A model generated the notes under the pieces. The model searched no databases. It was not told the DNA's origin and saw only the letters and a program-made list of their open reading frames with translations. Below are positions 1 to 5,820 of a stretch of DNA of 8,104 nt, piece by piece. The stretch's first letter is position 1, and every line of letters begins with the position of its first letter. Location of the stretch: NCBI GenBank assembly GCA_038254195.1, contig JBBSGJ010000103.1, forward strand, positions 1 through 8,104. The letters run 5' to 3'. Position numbers and translations under genes: made by a program. Source of the DNA: JBBQAA01 sp038254195 (GTDB taxonomy: Bacteria > Actinomycetota > Thermoleophilia > Solirubrobacterales > Solirubrobacteraceae).

Positions 1-73
1 CCCGGCGGCGGAGCGCACGACGCTCTACGACCGCCGGCGCGCCTATCCGCTGCCCGCCGCCGCGGCGGCGTGA
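1..73 (+). CDS. C-terminal end of an unidentified protein (5' end outside window)
   Basis: The frame starting at base 2 is open to a TGA at 71-73 and encodes 23 residues, including TTLYDRRRAYPLP, followed by five alanines at the C-terminus. I do not recognise the family from so short a tail. Its TGA is interlocked with the GTG start of the next gene as GTGA (70-73). The same arrangement is repeated between the next two genes, which is why I believe this is a real gene end and the first visible member of the same transcript. The function is unknown; it could be another part of the sensory module or an unrelated upstream gene. Confidence 0.5.
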   Translation, partial: PAAERTTLYDRRRAYPLPAAAAA

Positions 74-1179
74 GCGACACCGACCGCCCGGTCGTCCCCC
101 TCGAGCAGGCGCTCGACCTCGCCGTCTCCCTGCTCGGGGAGATCGCGAGCGGCGCGCCAAAGCAGGAGTACTACGGCCGGCTGTGCTCCGCGGTGTGCCG
201 CTTCAGCCGCATGGACCGGGCGGGCATCTGGCTCTACGACGCCGGCCGTCACGAGGTGTCCCTCGTCGGTGCCCATGGCCTCGACGCCGAGGAGCTCGGC
301 GCCTATGACCTGACGGTCGAGACGACCCCGATCGCCCGCCGCGCGCTCGAGGAGGACCGCGTGATCGAGTCCTCGGAGAACCTGGACCAGGAGGTGCCGG
401 TCGGCCTGGCGGGTGCCCTCGGGCTCACGACGCTGACCTGCACGCCGCTCTCCGCCGCCGGGCAGTGGTACGGGGTGCTGGTGGCCGATCGCAACGGCGC
501 CAGGTTCGCGCTCACCGACACCGAGCGCCACCTCCTGCACCTGAGCGGGAAGGTGCTCGGCCTCGCCGCGTCCACCCGGATCGCCGTGCGCCAGACCGAG
601 CGCGCCCGCCGGCTCTCCGACCGTCTGAACCTCTCGCGAGAGCTCCACGAGCGCGTCCTCCAGCGGCTGTTCGGGGTCTCGCTCGTGCTCGGCAGCGGGG
701 GAGAGCTGAGCGCGGACGCCCGGCAGCGCTGCGCCGAGGAGATCGCCGAGGCCACGACCGAGCTGCGCACGACCCTCCAGCGCCCGCCCCAGCCGCCGCG
801 CGCCACGGGGCGCACCCTGCGCGAGGAGCTCGACCGGCTGCCCTCCCATCGGCCCCCGCTTCCCGTCTCGGTGACGTGGGCCGACGGCGCCGACGTACCC
901 CCGCACGCCGAGGCGCTGGCCCAGACCGTGCTGGCCGAGGCGCTGCGCAACGTCCGCAAGCACGCCGCGCCGACGCGGGTCGAGGTCGAGGTGGGGGCCC
1001 GGGACGGCGCCTGGTTCATCGAGGTCCGCAACGACGGCGCGCGGGAGGGGACCCGGGGGGCGGCGATGGGCCTGCGCCTCGCCGCCTTCGACGCGCTCGA
1101 GCACGGCGGGGTGGTGGAGTTCGGTCCCCATCGGAGGGGGGAGTGGCGGGTGCGCCTCGTCCTGTCCGCGGCACCGTGA
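70..1179 (+). CDS. Soluble GAF-domain sensor histidine kinase (NarL/HisKA_3 type)
   Basis: A 369-residue sensor kinase expected to autophosphorylate on a histidine and pass the phosphate to the response regulator encoded next. No hydrophobic membrane segment is visible, so it should be cytoplasmic and sense an internal signal. Residues about 30-168 look like a GAF sensory domain. Residues about 180-245 form the dimerisation helices with the motif SRELHERVLQRLFG, where His193 is the likely phospho-acceptor. Residues about 285-366 are the HATPase: N-box EALRNVRKHA (Glu290, Asn294), NDG at 321-323 and MGLRLAAF from 333. The G1 box is NDG rather than the usual DxGxG, so ATP-site strength is uncertain, but the fold signature is clear. 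The GTG start sits in a GTGA overlap with the preceding gene. No good Shine-Dalgarno sequence is visible, so translation is probably coupled. The signal is not predictable from sequence. Confidence 0.85.
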   Translation: MSDTDRPVVPLEQALDLAVSLLGEIASGAPKQEYYGRLCSAVCRFSRMDRAGIWLYDAGRHEVSLVGAHGLDAEELGAYDLTVETTPIARRALEEDRVIESSENLDQEVPVGLAGALGLTTLTCTPLSAAGQWYGVLVADRNGARFALTDTERHLLHLSGKVLGLAASTRIAVRQTERARRLSDRLNLSRELHERVLQRLFGVSLVLGSGGELSADARQRCAEEIAEATTELRTTLQRPPQPPRATGRTLREELDRLPSHRPPLPVSVTWADGADVPPHAEALAQTVLAEALRNVRKHAAPTRVEVEVGARDGAWFIEVRNDGAREGTRGAAMGLRLAAFDALEHGGVVEFGPHRRGEWRVRLVLSAAP

Positions 1180-1766
1180 GCCTGCGCGTCCTCGTGGTCG
1201 ACGATCACGACGTCGTCCACTGGGGCCTGCGCACCCTCCTCGGCGAGCAGCCGTGGGTGGAGCGCTGCCTCGCGGCGCATGACGGGGCCGAGGCGCTCGC
1301 CCTCACGGAGCGCTGGACGCCGGACGTCGCCCTCGTCGACCTCTTCGTCGGTCACGAGTCGGGCGCGGAGATCTGCGAGCAGATCCGCGCGCTCTCCCCG
1401 CGCACCCGGGTGCTGTTCATCTCCGGAGCGGGTCGCCTCTCCGCGGTCGCCGCGCGCGCGGCGGGCGCCAGCGGCTTCGTGGGCAAGGAGCGGGGCGCGG
1501 GCGTGCTCGTGGCCGCCGTGCGAGCGGTGGGGGAGGGCGGGACGCTGTTCGCCGCACCCGAGGAGGGCCCCGCCCCGCCGTTGTCCGAGCGCGAGCAGGA
1601 GGTCCTCGAGGGGATCGCCCAGGGGCGGACGAACCGGGAGATCGCCGCCGCCCTGCACCTCTCGCACCACACCGTGAAGGAGCACACGAGCACGCTCTAC
1701 CGGAAGCTCGGGGCGCGCAACCGCGCCGAGGCGGTCCAGCGCGCACAGCGCCTGGGAATGAGCTGA
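1176..1766 (+). CDS. NarL/LuxR-family DNA-binding response regulator
   Basis: A 196-residue response regulator, the expected partner of the kinase just upstream. The GTG start at 1176 overlaps the kinase stop as GTGA. It places the receiver motif VLVVDDHD at residues 5-12, the normal distance from the N-terminus; longer in-frame versions run back through the kinase gene and are not credible. Receiver domain about 3-122: acidic pair Asp9/Asp10, phospho-acceptor Asp55 (in ALVDLF), Ser83 at the Thr/Ser switch position, and Lys104 in FVGKE. A short linker leads to a LuxR-type helix-turn-helix at about 135-195, with LSEREQEVLEGIAQGRTNREIA and recognition segment SHHTVKEHTSTLYRKL. The length is near the family norm of about 200-220. 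Its target promoters are unknown. The control region of the fatty-acid operon begins immediately downstream, which makes that operon one candidate, but nothing in the sequence proves it. Confidence 0.9.
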   Translation: MSLRVLVVDDHDVVHWGLRTLLGEQPWVERCLAAHDGAEALALTERWTPDVALVDLFVGHESGAEICEQIRALSPRTRVLFISGAGRLSAVAARAAGASGFVGKERGAGVLVAAVRAVGEGGTLFAAPEEGPAPPLSEREQEVLEGIAQGRTNREIAAALHLSHHTVKEHTSTLYRKLGARNRAEAVQRAQRLGMS

Positions 1767-1773
1767 CCACCGG

Positions 1774-1791
1774 ACCCCCCATCCGGGGGGT
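1774..1791 (+). terminator. G/C-rich hairpin after the response regulator gene
   Basis: ACCCCCC (1774-1780) and GGGGGGT (1785-1791) form a 7-bp stem with a 4-base ATCC loop, starting 8 bases after the regulator stop codon. No T-tract follows, so this is not a classical intrinsic terminator, although actinobacterial terminators often lack one. An outer inverted repeat, CACCGGA (1768-1774) with TCCGGTG (1802-1808), encloses it and could lengthen the structure. It may separate the two-component transcript from the fatty-acid operon, or be part of the operon's control region. Confidence 0.4.
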
Positions 1792-1819
1792 TGACGCGCC
1801 ATCCGGTGTGCCGCCCATG
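1791..1819 (+). promoter_or_regulatory. Possible promoter of the fatty-acid operon (TTGACG box)
   Basis: TTGACG at 1791-1796 matches a primary-sigma -35 element in the only sizeable non-coding gap ahead of the operon. The hexamers 16-19 bases downstream (for example CCCATG at 1814-1819) do not resemble TANNNT, so the -10 is unconvincing. TAGAGG at 1831-1836 looks more like a -10, but it lies too far from this box and would start transcription almost at the fabD ATG, giving a near-leaderless mRNA. A promoter in this gap is likely; its exact position is not established. Confidence 0.3.
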
Positions 1820-1830
1820 CGCACGGGCGG
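1811..1830. promoter_or_regulatory. 20-bp near-perfect palindrome, candidate operator
   Basis: CCGCCCATGCGCACGGGCGG at 1811-1830 is an inverted repeat with 9 of 10 half-site positions matching (only A1817 versus C1824 fails) and no spacer. It sits 15 bases before the fabD start, overlapping the expected -10/transcript-start zone. That is where a dimeric repressor of a fatty-acid operon would bind. Known actinobacterial fatty-acid operons are controlled by dedicated regulators (FasR, MabR), but I cannot match this site to either. High GC makes chance palindromes of short C/G blocks commoner; the ATGC/GCAC centre makes this one less trivial. It could instead act as an RNA hairpin in the leader. 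Confidence 0.45.
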
Positions 1831-1843
1831 TAGAGGCGGTAGA
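1826..1843 (+). repeat. Two tandem copies of GGCGGTAGA before fabD
   Basis: GGCGGTAGA at 1826-1834 is repeated exactly and without gap at 1835-1843, ending two bases before the fabD ATG. The first copy overlaps the right arm of the 20-bp palindrome. The junction creates AGAGG (1832-1836), which lies 9 bases before the ATG and is the best ribosome-binding sequence for fabD. The duplication could be a replication-slippage product or a binding-site pair; its function is not known. Confidence 0.6.
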
Positions 1844-1845
1844 CG

Positions 1846-2658
1846 ATGTCCGACCTCGCCGTCCTCTTCCCCGGCCAGGGCTCCCAGGAGCCCACCATGC
1901 GTGAGCGCGTCGAGCGCGTGCGGCCCGACCTCCTGCAGGCGGTGGGGGAGGAGTGCTTCGCCCGGACCGACGAGGGGACGGAGTGGGCCCAGCCGGCGAT
2001 CTTCGCCGCCTCCCTGGCCGCGTGGGCGGAACGCGACGACCTCGAGCCCCCGGGCTGGGCCGCCGGTCACTCCCTGGGGGAGATCACCGCGCTCGTGGTC
2101 GCGGGCGCGGTGTCCGAGCCCTCGGCCCTCGACCTCGTCGTCCTGCGCGGGCAGCTCATGGGCCAGGCGCGCGAGGGCGGGATGCTCGCGGTGATGGGGC
2201 CGGGCGCGGCCGAGCTCGCGCCGGCGCTCGCCGAGGCCCACGGCCTCGTGGTGGCCAACGACAACTCGCCGGAGCAGGTCGTCCTGTCGGGTCCCCGTGA
2301 CGCGTTGCCGACCGCCGCGGTGGCGGTCAGGGAGACCGGGCTGCGGGCCACGGACCTCCCCGTCGCCGGGGCCTTCCATTCCCCGCTCATGGCCCCGGCC
2401 GTCGCTCCCTTCCGTGCGGCGCTCGACCGGGTGTCGTTCTCCCCGCCGCGCTTTCCCGTGATCTCGGGGGTGAGCGCGGCGCCGGTCGAGGATCCGCGCT
2501 GGAACCTCGCCGAGGGGATGGTGCGCCCCGTGCGCTGGCGCGAGGTGCTGCTCGCCCTCCACGCCGCGGGCGCCCGCACCTTCGCCGAGGTGGGCCCCGG
2601 CCGGGTGCTCACAGGGCTCGTGAAGCGCACGCTTCCGCGGGAGGCCATCCGTGTCTGA
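1846..2658 (+). CDS. fabD: Malonyl-CoA:ACP transacylase FabD
   Basis: Transfers malonyl from CoA to the phosphopantetheine arm of ACP, supplying the extender unit of type II fatty-acid synthesis. The 270-residue protein has the full acyltransferase signature: GQGSQ at 10-14 (oxyanion Gln11), AQPA at 48-51, the nucleophile elbow GHSLG with Ser76, Arg101 for the malonyl carboxylate, the AFHS motif with catalytic His178, and EVGPG at 248-252. The Ser-to-Arg spacing of 25 equals that of E. coli FabD (Ser92, Arg117). The protein is about 40 residues shorter than the E. coli enzyme; roughly 14 are missing between GQGSQ and AQPA. The ATG start is supported by AGAGG 9 bases upstream. First gene of the operon, preceded by the control region; its end overlaps fabH by 8 bases. 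Confidence 0.96.
   Translation: MSDLAVLFPGQGSQEPTMRERVERVRPDLLQAVGEECFARTDEGTEWAQPAIFAASLAAWAERDDLEPPGWAAGHSLGEITALVVAGAVSEPSALDLVVLRGQLMGQAREGGMLAVMGPGAAELAPALAEAHGLVVANDNSPEQVVLSGPRDALPTAAVAVRETGLRATDLPVAGAFHSPLMAPAVAPFRAALDRVSFSPPRFPVISGVSAAPVEDPRWNLAEGMVRPVRWREVLLALHAAGARTFAEVGPGRVLTGLVKRTLPREAIRV
2639..2644 (+). promoter_or_regulatory. Ribosome binding site fixing the fabH start
   Basis: GGGAGG inside the 3' end of fabD lies 6 bases before GTG 2651. No other ATG, GTG or TTG occurs in frame before the conserved core of FabH, so this site supports the GTG and the longer N-terminus. Confidence 0.7.
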
Positions 2659-3643
2659 GGCGCTCACCGTCGCACCCCTGGTCCCCGCGAACTCCCTCAC
2701 CACGGTCGGGGCCGCCCCCCTCGCGGTCGGCGTCGCCCTGCCCGATCGCGTGGTGTCCACCGAGGAGGTCGCCGCGGGCGCGGGCGTCGACCCGGAGTGG
2801 ATGCTCTCCCGCACGGGCATCCGCGAGCGCCGCCACGCGCGGCCCGACGAGCGCCTCTCCGACCTCGCCACCGCCGCGGGGCGCCAGGCGCTGGAGCGGG
2901 CCGGGGTCTCGCCCGCGGACCTCGATCTCGTCCTCGTGGGCACCGTCGCCGCGGACGAGATCACCCCGAACACCGCGCCCCTGGTCGCCCACGCGCTCGG
3001 CGCCACCCGCGCCGGGGCGTGGGACGTGGGTGCGGCCTGCTCCGCCTTCCTCGCCGCCCTGAGCACCGGCACGGCCGCCATCGAGTCCGGCCGGGCCGAG
3101 CACGTCCTCGTGATCGGGGTGGACTTCCTCTCGCGCTGGACGGACTGGAAGGACCGCGCCACCGCCGCGCTGTTCTCCGACGGGGCGGGGGCGATCGTCC
3201 TCGGCGCCACGGAGGGGACCGACCGCGTGGGTCCGGTCCTCCTGCGCGCCGACGGCGCCCACGCCGAGAAGCTCATCGGGCGGCGGGAGGAGGGGGTCCT
3301 GCGCATGGACGGCCCCGAGGTGTTCAAGCATGCGGTGGCGCGGATGGGCGAGGTGCTCCTCGAGGCCGTGGCCCAGGCCGGCTGCCAACCTGACGACATC
3401 GATCTCTGGGTCCTCCACCAGGCCAACGCGCGGATCCTCCGGGCGGTCGCCGCGAAGCTCGACCTGCCGTCCGACCGCGTCGTCGAGTCCATCGCGACCC
3501 TCGGTAACAACTCCGCGGCGACCCTGCCCCTCGCGCTCGACGCGGCACGCGCGGACGGCCGGTTGCAGACCGGCAGCACGGTGGCCCTGGCGGCCTTCGG
3601 AGCCGGCTTCACGTGGGGTGGGGCGGTCCTGAGATGGGGTTGA
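2651..3643 (+). CDS. fabH: 3-oxoacyl-ACP synthase III FabH (initiating condensing enzyme)
   Basis: Condenses a starter acyl-CoA with malonyl-ACP to begin each chain. The 330-residue protein carries the thiolase-fold triad: Cys130 in GAACSAFL, His256 in LHQAN and Asn286 in GNNSAA. The His-to-Asn spacing of 30 is identical to E. coli FabH (His244, Asn274). RTGIRERR at 54-61, FSDGAGA near 175 and GAGFTWGG near the C-terminus are also typical. Two oddities: GNNSAA replaces the common GNTSAA, and about 18 extra residues precede the conserved LPxxVV segment. The starter preference (acetyl-CoA or branched) cannot be read from sequence. The GTG start overlaps fabD by 8 bases and has a GGGAGG ribosome site; the end overlaps fabG. 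Confidence 0.95.
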   Translation: MSEALTVAPLVPANSLTTVGAAPLAVGVALPDRVVSTEEVAAGAGVDPEWMLSRTGIRERRHARPDERLSDLATAAGRQALERAGVSPADLDLVLVGTVAADEITPNTAPLVAHALGATRAGAWDVGAACSAFLAALSTGTAAIESGRAEHVLVIGVDFLSRWTDWKDRATAALFSDGAGAIVLGATEGTDRVGPVLLRADGAHAEKLIGRREEGVLRMDGPEVFKHAVARMGEVLLEAVAQAGCQPDDIDLWVLHQANARILRAVAAKLDLPSDRVVESIATLGNNSAATLPLALDAARADGRLQTGSTVALAAFGAGFTWGGAVLRWG

Positions 3644-4353
3644 GCCATGAGGGGTGCGCGCTCGTGACGGGCGGGAGCGGGGGGATCGGCGCGGCGGTCG
3701 CGCGCGCGCTGGCCGCCGAGGGCTGGCCCGTCGGCGTCGGGTACCGGACCCAGGCCGCCCCCGCGGAGGCGCTCGCCGACGAGCTCGGCGGCGTCGCCCT
3801 CGGCGGCGACGTGCGCGATCCTGAGCAGCTCGAGGCGGCGTTCGCCGCCCTGGAGGAGCGCTTCGGCCCCATCCTCGTCCTCGTCAACAACGCCGGCGTG
3901 AGCGCCGACAACCTCGCGCCCGCCCTCACCGACGACGAGTGGACGACCGTCGTGGACACGAACCTCACCGCCGCCTTCCGCGCCACGCGACGCGCGCTGC
4001 GGCCCATGCTCCGCGCCCGGTTCGGGCGCATCGTGAACATGGCGTCGATCGTCGGACAACGCGCGAACCCGGGGCAGGCCAACTACGCCGCGGCCAAGGC
4101 CGGGCTCGTCGGCTTCACGAAGACGGTGGCCGCCGAGGTCGCCCGGCGCGGCGTCACCGTGAACGCCGTCGCCCCCGGCCTCGTGGCCACCGACATGACC
4201 GAAGGCCTCGATGGCTCGCTCGCGGATCTCGTGCCCGCACGCCGGATGGGCACCCCCGAGGAGGTGGCGGCATGCGTCGCCTTCCTCGTCTCCGAGGGTG
4301 CGAGCTATGTCACCGGGTCGGTCCTCACCGTCGATGGCGGCCTGTCCGCCTGA
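3634..4353 (+). CDS. fabG: 3-oxoacyl-ACP reductase FabG
   Basis: NADPH-dependent reductase of the 3-ketoacyl-ACP made by the condensing enzymes. A short-chain dehydrogenase of 239 residues from ATG 3634. Visible motifs: the dinucleotide-binding TGGSGGIG at 12-19, GDV at 58-60, NNAG at 85-88, Asn110, and the catalytic set Ser138, Tyr151, Lys155 (NYAAAK), the same numbers as E. coli FabG. PGLVATDMT follows the active site and VDGGLSA closes the protein. Three in-frame starts are possible: GTG 3613 (30 bases inside fabH by overlap), ATG 3634 (10-base overlap) and TTG 3640 (4-base TTGA overlap). I chose the ATG by codon preference and because its N-terminus differs from E. coli FabG by only one residue. 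The gene lies between fabH and acpP, the usual fab-cluster context. Confidence 0.94.
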   Translation: MGLSHEGCALVTGGSGGIGAAVARALAAEGWPVGVGYRTQAAPAEALADELGGVALGGDVRDPEQLEAAFAALEERFGPILVLVNNAGVSADNLAPALTDDEWTTVVDTNLTAAFRATRRALRPMLRARFGRIVNMASIVGQRANPGQANYAAAKAGLVGFTKTVAAEVARRGVTVNAVAPGLVATDMTEGLDGSLADLVPARRMGTPEEVAACVAFLVSEGASYVTGSVLTVDGGLSA

Positions 4354-4355
4354 TC

Positions 4356-4361
4356 AAGGAG
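4356..4361 (+). promoter_or_regulatory. Strong ribosome binding site of acpP
   Basis: AAGGAG at 4356-4361 lies 8 bases before the acpP ATG, in the 16-base gap after fabG. It is the best Shine-Dalgarno match in the operon, while neighbouring genes mostly rely on stop/start overlaps. It also marks ATG 4370 rather than the in-frame GTG 4361 as the start, because the GTG overlaps the site. Confidence 0.85.
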
Positions 4362-4369
4362 TGAAGCGA

Positions 4370-4615
4370 ATGAGCACATCAGTCACCGCCGAAACTGTCG
4401 AGAAGCGGGTGGTCGGGGCCATCGAGTCCTTCGGCCCCGAGGGCAAGGTCACGCGCGAGGCCTCGTTCGAGGCACTCGACGTCGACTCGCTCGACCTCGT
4501 CGAGCTCGCCCAGATCGCCGAGGAGGACTACGGCGTGGAGATCAAGTCCGAGGACATGAAGGAGCTCTCCACCGTCGGGGACGTCATCGACCTCATCGTC
4601 GCGCGCGCGGCCTGA
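4370..4615 (+). CDS. acpP: Acyl carrier protein
   Basis: An 81-residue acidic carrier protein that holds growing acyl chains on a phosphopantetheine arm and presents them to FabD, FabH, FabF, FabG and FabI. The attachment site is Ser40 in DVDSLDLVEL, the start of helix 2. The acidic segment around AEEDYGVEI (50-58) is the usual partner-docking surface. The length is close to E. coli ACP (78 residues). LDVDSL replaces the common LGADSL, a modest variation. The first codons include aca, tca, gaa and act, unusual A/T-ending choices here that keep the start region less structured. With the strong ribosome site, this suggests high expression. The stop shares one base with the fabF start (TGATG). 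The activating phosphopantetheinyl transferase is not in the window. Confidence 0.96.
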   Translation: MSTSVTAETVEKRVVGAIESFGPEGKVTREASFEALDVDSLDLVELAQIAEEDYGVEIKSEDMKELSTVGDVIDLIVARAA

Positions 4616-5820
4616 TGCGCCGCAGGGTCGTCGTCACCGGGGTCGGGGCGGTCACGCCGCTCGGGATCGGGGCCGACGCCCTCATCGACCGCTGGGCGGC
4701 CGGGGAGGTCGGGATCGTCGACGGGGAGGGGACGTGCCGGGAGTTCGAGCCCGGCGAGCACCTCGCCAAGAAGGAGATCCGGCGCTCTGACCGCTTCGCC
4801 CAGCTCGCCCTCGCGGCAGGCAGCGAGGCCGTCGCGTCCGCGGGCTGGGCGGAGGAGGTCCCCTACCCGTCCGAGCGGATCGGCTGCGTGGTGGCGAGCG
4901 GGATCGGCGGCTTGGCGGTCTTCGAGGACCAGGCGGCCGTGCTCGTGGCGCGCGGGCCCAAGCCGCTCTCGCCGCTGGGGATCCCCATGCTCATGGGCAA
5001 CGCCGCCGCGGCGGGCATCGCGATGCGCCACGGCCTGCGCGGGCCCGTCTACGCGACGGTCTCCGCCTGCGCGGCGGGAGCGCAGGCACTCGGCGACGCC
5101 GCGCGGATGATCCGCTACGGGGACGCCGACGCCGTCGTGGCGGGAGGAGCGGAGGCGACGCTCACGCCCTTCGCCCGCGGCTCCTTCGCCGCGATGCAGG
5201 CGCTCTCGACCTCGGGGATCTCCCGGCCCTTCGACGCCCGTCGCGACGGCTTCGTCATGGGGGAGGGGGCGGGCATCCTCGTCCTCGAGGAGGCCGAGGC
5301 GGCCCGCGCCCGTGGCGCCCGGATCCTCGGCGAGCTCGTGGGCTTCGCGTCCACGGCGGACGCCTTCCACCTCACGGCCCCCGAGCCCGAGGGGGAGGCG
5401 GCGGCACGTGCGATCACGCTCGCGCTCAAGGACGCCGACGCGACTCCCGCCGACGTCGCCTACGTCAACGCCCACGGGACCTCGACACCGCTCAACGACG
5501 CGGCGGAGACCGTCGCCCTGAAGCGCGCGCTCGGGGAGGACGCGCACCGCGTCCCGATCTCCTCGACGAAGTCGACGATCGGGCACCTGCTCGGCGCCTC
5601 CGGGGCCGTCGAGGCGGTGGCCACCCTGCTCGCCATGCGGCGCGGGGTGATCCCACCGACGCTCGGCCTCGAAGAACCGGACCCGGAGCTGGACCTCGAC
5701 TACGTGCCCGAGCGGGCGCGCGTGCTGGAGAACCCCAACGGCAAGGCTCCCCTCGCGCTCTCGAACTCCTTCGGGTTCGGGGGGCACAACGTCGTGCTCG
5801 CGTTCCGGGGCGCGCGCTGA
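4615..5820 (+). CDS. fabF: 3-oxoacyl-ACP synthase II FabF (elongating condensing enzyme)
   Basis: Elongates acyl-ACP by decarboxylative condensation with malonyl-ACP. A 401-residue beta-ketoacyl synthase with the Cys-His-His triad: Cys152 in VSACAAG, His287 in NAHGTST and His324 in TIGHLLG, plus Lys319. Spacings from His287 to Lys319 (32) and to His324 (37) match E. coli FabF (His303, Lys335, His340). VVTGVGAVTPLG opens the protein, MGEGAG lies near 215-220, and the closing NSFGFGGHN is the gating-loop signature. A single domain with no acyltransferase or ACP portion argues against a polyketide synthase origin. The ATG overlaps the acpP stop by one base (TGATG) without a strong ribosome site, so translation is probably coupled. 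The acpP-fabF order is the standard one. Confidence 0.95.
   Translation: MRRRVVVTGVGAVTPLGIGADALIDRWAAGEVGIVDGEGTCREFEPGEHLAKKEIRRSDRFAQLALAAGSEAVASAGWAEEVPYPSERIGCVVASGIGGLAVFEDQAAVLVARGPKPLSPLGIPMLMGNAAAAGIAMRHGLRGPVYATVSACAAGAQALGDAARMIRYGDADAVVAGGAEATLTPFARGSFAAMQALSTSGISRPFDARRDGFVMGEGAGILVLEEAEAARARGARILGELVGFASTADAFHLTAPEPEGEAAARAITLALKDADATPADVAYVNAHGTSTPLNDAAETVALKRALGEDAHRVPISSTKSTIGHLLGASGAVEAVATLLAMRRGVIPPTLGLEEPDPELDLDYVPERARVLENPNGKAPLALSNSFGFGGHNVVLAFRGAR

Noticed and set aside
465..1175. N-terminal extension of the response regulator frame back through the kinase gene
   Set aside because: The extra sequence is Arg/Pro/Ala-rich shadow of the kinase; the receiver domain begins normally at GTG 1176.
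303..1898. A 531-codon - strand open frame across the two-component genes and the control region
   Set aside because: Arg/Ser/Ala-rich composition with no family motif, and it crosses the hairpin and palindrome region; a GC-driven shadow of the + strand genes.
1417..4059. An 880-codon open frame on the - strand spanning the regulator, fabD, fabH and part of fabG
   Set aside because: It lies antisense to genes with intact catalytic motifs, is low-complexity in Arg, Pro, Gly and Ala, and shows no recognisable domain. Long antisense frames are expected at this GC content.
4528..5787. A 419-codon - strand open frame opposite fabF
   Set aside because: The + strand frame encodes FabF with its complete active site; the antisense product is Arg/Gly-rich and unrecognisable.
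4615..5820. Possibility that fabF and neighbours belong to a polyketide cluster
   Set aside because: There is no chain-length-factor partner, no cyclase or aromatase, and the enzymes present are exactly the primary fatty-acid set, including enoyl reductase and carboxyltransferase.
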